A stretch of 64,000 nucleotides of DNA, from positions 372,001 to 436,000 of the forward strand of contig JAWKUB010000008.1 of the NCBI GenBank assembly GCA_041398745.1, written 5' to 3'. The position numbers and the translations under genes were made by a program. A model generated the notes under the pieces. The model was not told where the DNA came from and did no database searches. It was given only the letters and a program-made list of their open reading frames with translations. This DNA comes from JACKHO01 sp041398745 (lineage in GTDB: Bacteria; Planctomycetota; Planctomycetia; Planctomycetales; Planctomycetaceae). Positions 60,068 through 64,000 of the stretch are shown in pieces (the stretch's first letter is position 1; each line of letters begins with the position of its first letter).

Positions 60068-61174
60068 ATGACTCGTTCAATTGACCGAGATGTGAAACGC
60101 TTCGACCAAATTGTCCGTGGCCGCATCCGTAAGGACTTGCGGAAATACGTGAACCACGGAGAAATGCTGGGACGCAAGGGACGGGAAACCGTCAGTATTC
60201 CAGTGCCGAACATAGAAATTCCGCATTTTCAGCACGGCGACAAAGGATCGGGTGGAGCCGGGCAGGGCGAAGGAGAAGTCGGCCAGCCCGTTGGCAAAGG
60301 TCAAGGCGATGGTGACGGCAGCGGTCAGGCTGGCAGCGAAGCCGGTCGACATGTGCGGGAAGTCGAGGTAAGCCTCGATGAACTCGCCGAAATGCTGGGC
60401 GAAGAACTTGAGCTCCCACGCATTGAACCCAAAGGGAAAGACGCCGTCGAAGCGAAAAAGGACAAGTACAGCACCATTTCCCGCACCGGTCCCAATTCTC
60501 TGCGGCACTTCAAGCGAACATACAAAGCGGCCCTCAAGCGGCAAATTGCCAGCGGCAACTACGACCCTCAGCGGCCCACCATTATTCCAAACCGGGAAGA
60601 TGAGCGGTTCCGCAGTTGGAAAACGGTCAACGAGCCGCAGGCCAATGCCGCCATCATTTATGTGATGGACGTTTCCGGATCGATGACAGATGACCAGAAG
60701 GACATTGTGCGCACGGAGTCGTTCTGGATCGATACCTGGCTGCAGAGCCAATATCGGGGAATTCAGCGTCGCTACATTGTGCACGACGCCGTTGCCCATG
60801 AAGTCGATGAAGACACGTTCTACCGCGTTCGCGAGTCCGGCGGGACGCGAATTTCTTCGGCATACACGAAAGCGGCCGCCGTCATCGAACGTGACTTCCC
60901 GGTGGCCGACTGGAACATTTACTGCTTCCAGTTCTCCGACGGAGACAACTGGGGAGAAGACAACCGCACGTGCCTGTCATTTCTCAAAGAGAAACTGCTC
61001 AGCGTGTCTAATCTCTTCTGCTACGGTCAGGTACAGAGTCCGTATGGCAGCGGAGACTTCATCAAAGAACTGCAAAAACTCCTCGACCAGCACGACAATT
61101 TGGTGCTCAGCGAAATCCCCACCAAAGACGCCATTTACGATTCCATCAAAACGTTTCTTGGTCAGGGACGCTGA
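60068..61174 (+). CDS. DUF444 protein (YeaH/YhbH family)
   Basis: The 368-residue protein begins 'TRSIDRDVKRFDQIVRGRIRKDLRKYV', has a Gly-rich loop ('GDKGSGGAGQGEGEVGQPVGKGQGDGDG') and the DUF444 body: 'YVMDVSGSMTDDQKDIVRTESFWIDTWL' (MIDAS-like D-x-S-x-S of a von Willebrand A fold), 'YIVHDAVAHEVDEDTFYRVRESGGTRISSAY' and 'NIYCFQFSDGDNWGEDN'. In other bacteria it is co-encoded with the serine kinase PrkA and SpoVR as a stress or sporulation module; neither is next to it here. GGAG lies seven bases before ATG 60068. Its last 13 bases overlap the 3' end of the convergent WD40 gene. Confidence 0.92.
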   Translation: MTRSIDRDVKRFDQIVRGRIRKDLRKYVNHGEMLGRKGRETVSIPVPNIEIPHFQHGDKGSGGAGQGEGEVGQPVGKGQGDGDGSGQAGSEAGRHVREVEVSLDELAEMLGEELELPRIEPKGKDAVEAKKDKYSTISRTGPNSLRHFKRTYKAALKRQIASGNYDPQRPTIIPNREDERFRSWKTVNEPQANAAIIYVMDVSGSMTDDQKDIVRTESFWIDTWLQSQYRGIQRRYIVHDAVAHEVDEDTFYRVRESGGTRISSAYTKAAAVIERDFPVADWNIYCFQFSDGDNWGEDNRTCLSFLKEKLLSVSNLFCYGQVQSPYGSGDFIKELQKLLDQHDNLVLSEIPTKDAIYDSIKTFLGQGR

Positions 61175-63627
61175 CCCTCGCGCAAGCGAATTTGATCGAG
61201 TGCTTGCTGGGCGAGTGGTGAAATCGCGTTAGGCGGATTGGACTTCGCCAGCGTCGTGAGTAGTTTTCGTGCCTCGGCTGAATCGATTTGCTGCAGCAGA
61301 CTGACCGCGCGTCGAATGGTGACGGCATACTCAGTCGAATCATCCTTCTCGACGAGCATTTGTGTGAGCCTGGTCCGCCGTTCGACCTCTTCCTCAGGCA
61401 AATCAGCGAGGACCTCCGGCAGGTCGATGACGGTTTGCACTTTGGATAGTCGCTCGCGAAGCAGCGGTACACTCTGTTCAGGATGGTCGTGTAACGTCCA
61501 CATGGCGCGGTACGCTGAACTCGCGTTACCAGAGAGATCTTTCCAAAGTTCCTCTGCGACAAATTCCTCAGGTTCCATGTCGTCAGGGCGGAGGTTCCAA
61601 ACGTAGCCAACCAGGTCGTCGCCACCGCTCACAAGGGTTGCGTTGTCCGCACCGAAAGTCGCGGTGTACACGTATGAGTCATGCGCCTTTGCTGACCACA
61701 CTTTCTCGCCAGAGATAATATCCCAGACATCAATATTCCCATCGGCGCTGCCAGTTGCCAGCAAATCTCCAATCGGCGAATAGGCCATGGCTCCGTAGCC
61801 GAACCCTCTGAGCGTTGCGAACTGTTGCTGTTTTGTGAAGTCGCTGGAGTTCCAAATGCGGACGCTGCCATCCATATGCAAAGTCGACAGTGAACTGCCT
61901 GATGGAGAAAAACACACGGTGTACATGCGGACGTCCGCCGCATTGAGTTCCGATGTCACGGTATGCTCCTTCAGCAGCGAACCATCCTTTGTGGACCAGA
62001 GGCGAATGACCTTGTCCCAGCCTGCTGTTGCCAATACATCTCCCCGCGGGCTCATGGAAAGTCCATAAACCTGTAGGTGTGGCAGTGCCGCAACTTGCTT
62101 GCCGGTCTCGACATTCAACAAATATGCCTTGCTTTGGCGAAATACTGCGGCCGCAAGTTGCTTCCCTTCTGGTCCGAAACTCAAAGACTCGACGTGCGAA
62201 TGGGGATCGCGTCCCTTTGGCCAACTCCAGCGCTGCAGCAGTTCACCTGTTTCAACCTCCCACACGGCGACATGAACGTTCTCCCCCTCAGTACCACCTC
62301 CTGCGAGAAGTTGGCCATTGGGCGAAAACGCGAGTTGCGAATACTGCGTCCCCGGCAGTTTTAGTTTTCGCGCATCGGTACCATTCGTGAGTTGTGCGAC
62401 ATGAATGATGTCCTTGTCGTCGACGTAGGCCGCATAATTTCCGACAGGTGAGGCGACCGCCACGGCACTGCCCCGCACACCGACCGGTAGATCAAGCTGT
62501 TTTTGCTGCTCGACTTCCCAGAGCCGAATCGTTCCCTCCCAGCCTGACGAGTAAAGCGTTTTGCCGTCTCGGGTGAATACGACTGACCATGGTTTCCATT
62601 TGCTTCCAATGAAACGACCGGTCTCATTGCCTGATTCGGCGGAGTACAACCGCATGTCGTAGTGGTTACCAATGGGAGTGCAAATGGCAATTGATTGGCC
62701 GTCAGGGCTGTAACACAGTCCACACGTGTAGCATTCGGCAGTCGTGTTCGGCTCAATGACGTTTTCCCACAAACGTTTGCCCGTTTCGACGGAGTACTTT
62801 CGAGTCGAAATGTCACGTTCAGTCACCGCAATTTCGGTTCCATTGGGCGCGAATGCAAATCGCACAATCCGTTCGGAGGCAGCAATGCGGCGAATTTCCC
62901 GCTGCTCGTCCACGTTCCAAATCTGTAGCTCTTGCGGCGAATCACTGGCAACAACTGCCAGCAGGCGACCATCTGGCGAAAACAGGCCACTACAGTAGTC
63001 GCCGCCGAACGTCAGTCGGTCGCTCCCCTGAAATCCCAAAGGCATTGCGGGGTTGTTCCTGATTTCGAACAGGCTCTTGCCACCTGCATCGCAAACAACA
63101 AGTCCCTCGGCGCCTCCAACGGCGATTTTCGACCCATCCGCAACGACATCAACTGACTTTGAATCCATGAATTCTTGCACAGTGGAGTCCAAAATGACTT
63201 GAGTCGATGCGCCTGTTTCGACATCCCATTTCGTTAGAATTCCCGGATCAGAAGGCGTGTAGAGTACACCTAAATCATCGAAGGCCAACACGTGCACTCC
63301 GTATGCAGCTGAGGGGAAATGCGGCACGGTCGCACGCCATTTCTCCGCACCAGTTGAAACATCCCACGCAATGAGATGACTTTCCCCAACAGACACGATG
63401 GTCCGTTCGTCGGGTGAGAGCGCAATTTCCGCCACGGAACTAGGATGTTGGAACCGTTTCGTACCGAAACGCATGAGCGCGTGCGGTGGCAGCGGGTCGC
63501 CAATGGAGTCTACGCGGACCGACGATTCGGATTTCTCAGGCAACTGGGCAGGAAGCTTCGAAAGCAGAAACTGAAACTGGGAGAGGATGAACAGAATTGC
63601 CAGGCAATATCCTTGCTTATTGTGCAT
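61162..63627 (-). CDS. WD40-repeat protein, exported
   Basis: The 821-residue protein has a signal-like N-terminus ('GYCLAILFILSQFQFLLSKLPAQ'). It then has many WD40 blades over about residues 55-700, recognisable by repeats such as 'LSPDERTIVSVGESHLIAWDVSTG', 'FSPDGRLLAVVASDSPQELQIWNVDEQ', 'FTRDGKTLYSSGWEGTIRLWEVEQQ', 'MSPRGDVLATAGWDKVIRLWSTKDG' and 'YSPIGDLLATGSADGNIDVWDIISG'. The last 120 residues form a helical tail ('LLRERLSKVQTVIDLPEVLADLPEEEVERR', 'AVSLLQQIDSAEARKLLTTLAKSNPP'). The gene lies 30 bases after the DUF1553 stop, so the two are probably co-transcribed. WD40 domains mediate protein binding, and many planctomycete members are exported with a cytochrome-like partner. Confidence 0.88.
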   Translation of the reverse strand: MHNKQGYCLAILFILSQFQFLLSKLPAQLPEKSESSVRVDSIGDPLPPHALMRFGTKRFQHPSSVAEIALSPDERTIVSVGESHLIAWDVSTGAEKWRATVPHFPSAAYGVHVLAFDDLGVLYTPSDPGILTKWDVETGASTQVILDSTVQEFMDSKSVDVVADGSKIAVGGAEGLVVCDAGGKSLFEIRNNPAMPLGFQGSDRLTFGGDYCSGLFSPDGRLLAVVASDSPQELQIWNVDEQREIRRIAASERIVRFAFAPNGTEIAVTERDISTRKYSVETGKRLWENVIEPNTTAECYTCGLCYSPDGQSIAICTPIGNHYDMRLYSAESGNETGRFIGSKWKPWSVVFTRDGKTLYSSGWEGTIRLWEVEQQKQLDLPVGVRGSAVAVASPVGNYAAYVDDKDIIHVAQLTNGTDARKLKLPGTQYSQLAFSPNGQLLAGGGTEGENVHVAVWEVETGELLQRWSWPKGRDPHSHVESLSFGPEGKQLAAAVFRQSKAYLLNVETGKQVAALPHLQVYGLSMSPRGDVLATAGWDKVIRLWSTKDGSLLKEHTVTSELNAADVRMYTVCFSPSGSSLSTLHMDGSVRIWNSSDFTKQQQFATLRGFGYGAMAYSPIGDLLATGSADGNIDVWDIISGEKVWSAKAHDSYVYTATFGADNATLVSGGDDLVGYVWNLRPDDMEPEEFVAEELWKDLSGNASSAYRAMWTLHDHPEQSVPLLRERLSKVQTVIDLPEVLADLPEEEVERRTRLTQMLVEKDDSTEYAVTIRRAVSLLQQIDSAEARKLLTTLAKSNPPNAISPLAQQALDQIRLREGQRP

Positions 63628-63657
63628 TTGGTCCCACTATGTCCTTTTCCTCGGGAC

Positions 63658-64000
63658 TCACTCCCTTGTGAGCGTTTCGTCCAAATTGAATACGGCCAGA
63701 CAGACGTTGGTCCAACTGGCGTGTTGAATTGCATCCACCGACTCATTTCGTGGCGAAGCTCCCATCGCTAGTAGTTCCGCTGCGGCCTCCGGCGATTCCT
63801 GGAATGCCAGTCGCGACCGCTCCAGCATCGCTGTCAGAAGGGATTCTTCCTGAGCCGAGGGATCGCGCGAAAGAACGCGTTGGTACATCACACGGATTCG
63901 GTCGGAGTCCGTCAAATTACTGTCGAGCAGTAATCCTTCAGTCAAATGCCGCGCCGCTTCGACGTAGGTAATGTCATTCTGCGTCAGTAAGGCCTGTAGC
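63658..64000 (-). CDS. C-terminal part of a DUF1553 (planctomycete PSD1-type) protein; truncated by window edge
   Basis: The frame is open to the right edge, giving 114 visible codons from L-Q-A-L-L-T-Q-N-D-I-T-Y-V-E-A-A-R-H-L to the stop at 63658. It shows the C-terminal pattern of DUF1553 proteins: 'LLTQNDITYVEAARHL', 'DSDRIRVMYQRVLSRDPSAQEESLL', and an end resembling 'SWTNVCLAVFNLDETLTRE', where the usual 'A-W-x-x-x-A-x-x-L-x-N-x-D-E-x-x-x-x-E/R' is seen. DUF1549/DUF1553 proteins carry cytochrome-c-like heme domains at the N-terminus. The catalytic part lies outside the window. Confidence 0.8.
   Translation of the reverse strand, partial: LQALLTQNDITYVEAARHLTEGLLLDSNLTDSDRIRVMYQRVLSRDPSAQEESLLTAMLERSRLAFQESPEAAAELLAMGASPRNESVDAIQHASWTNVCLAVFNLDETLTRE

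Overview
The window reads as a chromosomal segment of a planctomycete (Planctomycetota, probably order Planctomycetales). That assignment is an inference from the gene families: a DUF1559 pseudopilin-like protein, a Tat-exported DUF1501 protein, a DUF1553-type C-terminus, a DUF1080 protein, two formylglycine sulfatases, a DUF2760 protein, and EF-Tu/EF-Ts variants that I associate with planctomycetes. Base composition is moderately GC-rich and Shine-Dalgarno sites are inconsistent. There are no rRNA genes, CRISPR arrays or intact insertion sequences.

Layout. 1-2.6 kb: a LamG-type membrane-anchored protein and a divergent tyrosine recombinase lying just past the 3' end of a tRNA-Ala(GGC) gene, which looks like the edge of an integrated element extending to the left. 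2.8-14 kb: MFS transporter, an HtrA-like protein coupled to a sulfatase, a His-rich exported protein, DUF1559, DUF1501 coupled to a PNPOx-like flavoprotein, an orphan TroA-type lipoprotein, a TPR protein and an NHL/beta-propeller protein. 14-20 kb: panB, an AlaC-like aminotransferase and a B12-dependent ribonucleotide reductase (nrdJ) with three phased NrdR-box-like palindromes upstream. 20-34 kb: DUF2760, two unrecognised proteins, a TPR-peroxiredoxin fusion, DUF1080, a thioredoxin, a glucose-dehydrogenase-like MDR enzyme, a DegT aminotransferase, a small cluster (TiaS-like domain protein, membrane protein, Rieske protein) and tsf. 34-43 kb: kdsB, pyrG, a second sulfatase, a secretin-N-like protein, an NtrC-type regulator, an esterase and a double universal stress protein.

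43.8-58.5 kb is the conserved information-processing cluster: tRNA-Thr(TGT), Tyr, Gly, Thr(GGT), tuf, rpmG, tRNA-Trp, secE, nusG, rplK, rplA, rplJ, rplL, rpoB, rpoC. The tRNA order before tuf is the same as in the E. coli tufB operon. Hairpins after the tRNA block, after tuf and after rplL, plus a strong terminator after rpoC, divide it into units. 58.5-64 kb: an exported hypothetical protein, an SDR oxidoreductase, a DUF444 protein, a WD40-repeat protein and the 3' end of a DUF1553 gene running off the window.

I did not find a clearly new multi-gene system. The most notable signals are the joint divergence of EF-Tu switch I and the EF-Ts TDFV motif, a trypsin/PDZ protein with a rearranged domain order and Cys in place of the catalytic Ser, the triple NrdR-box array, a recombinase lacking its first catalytic Arg beside a tRNA gene, and a dispersed 34-nt repeat.
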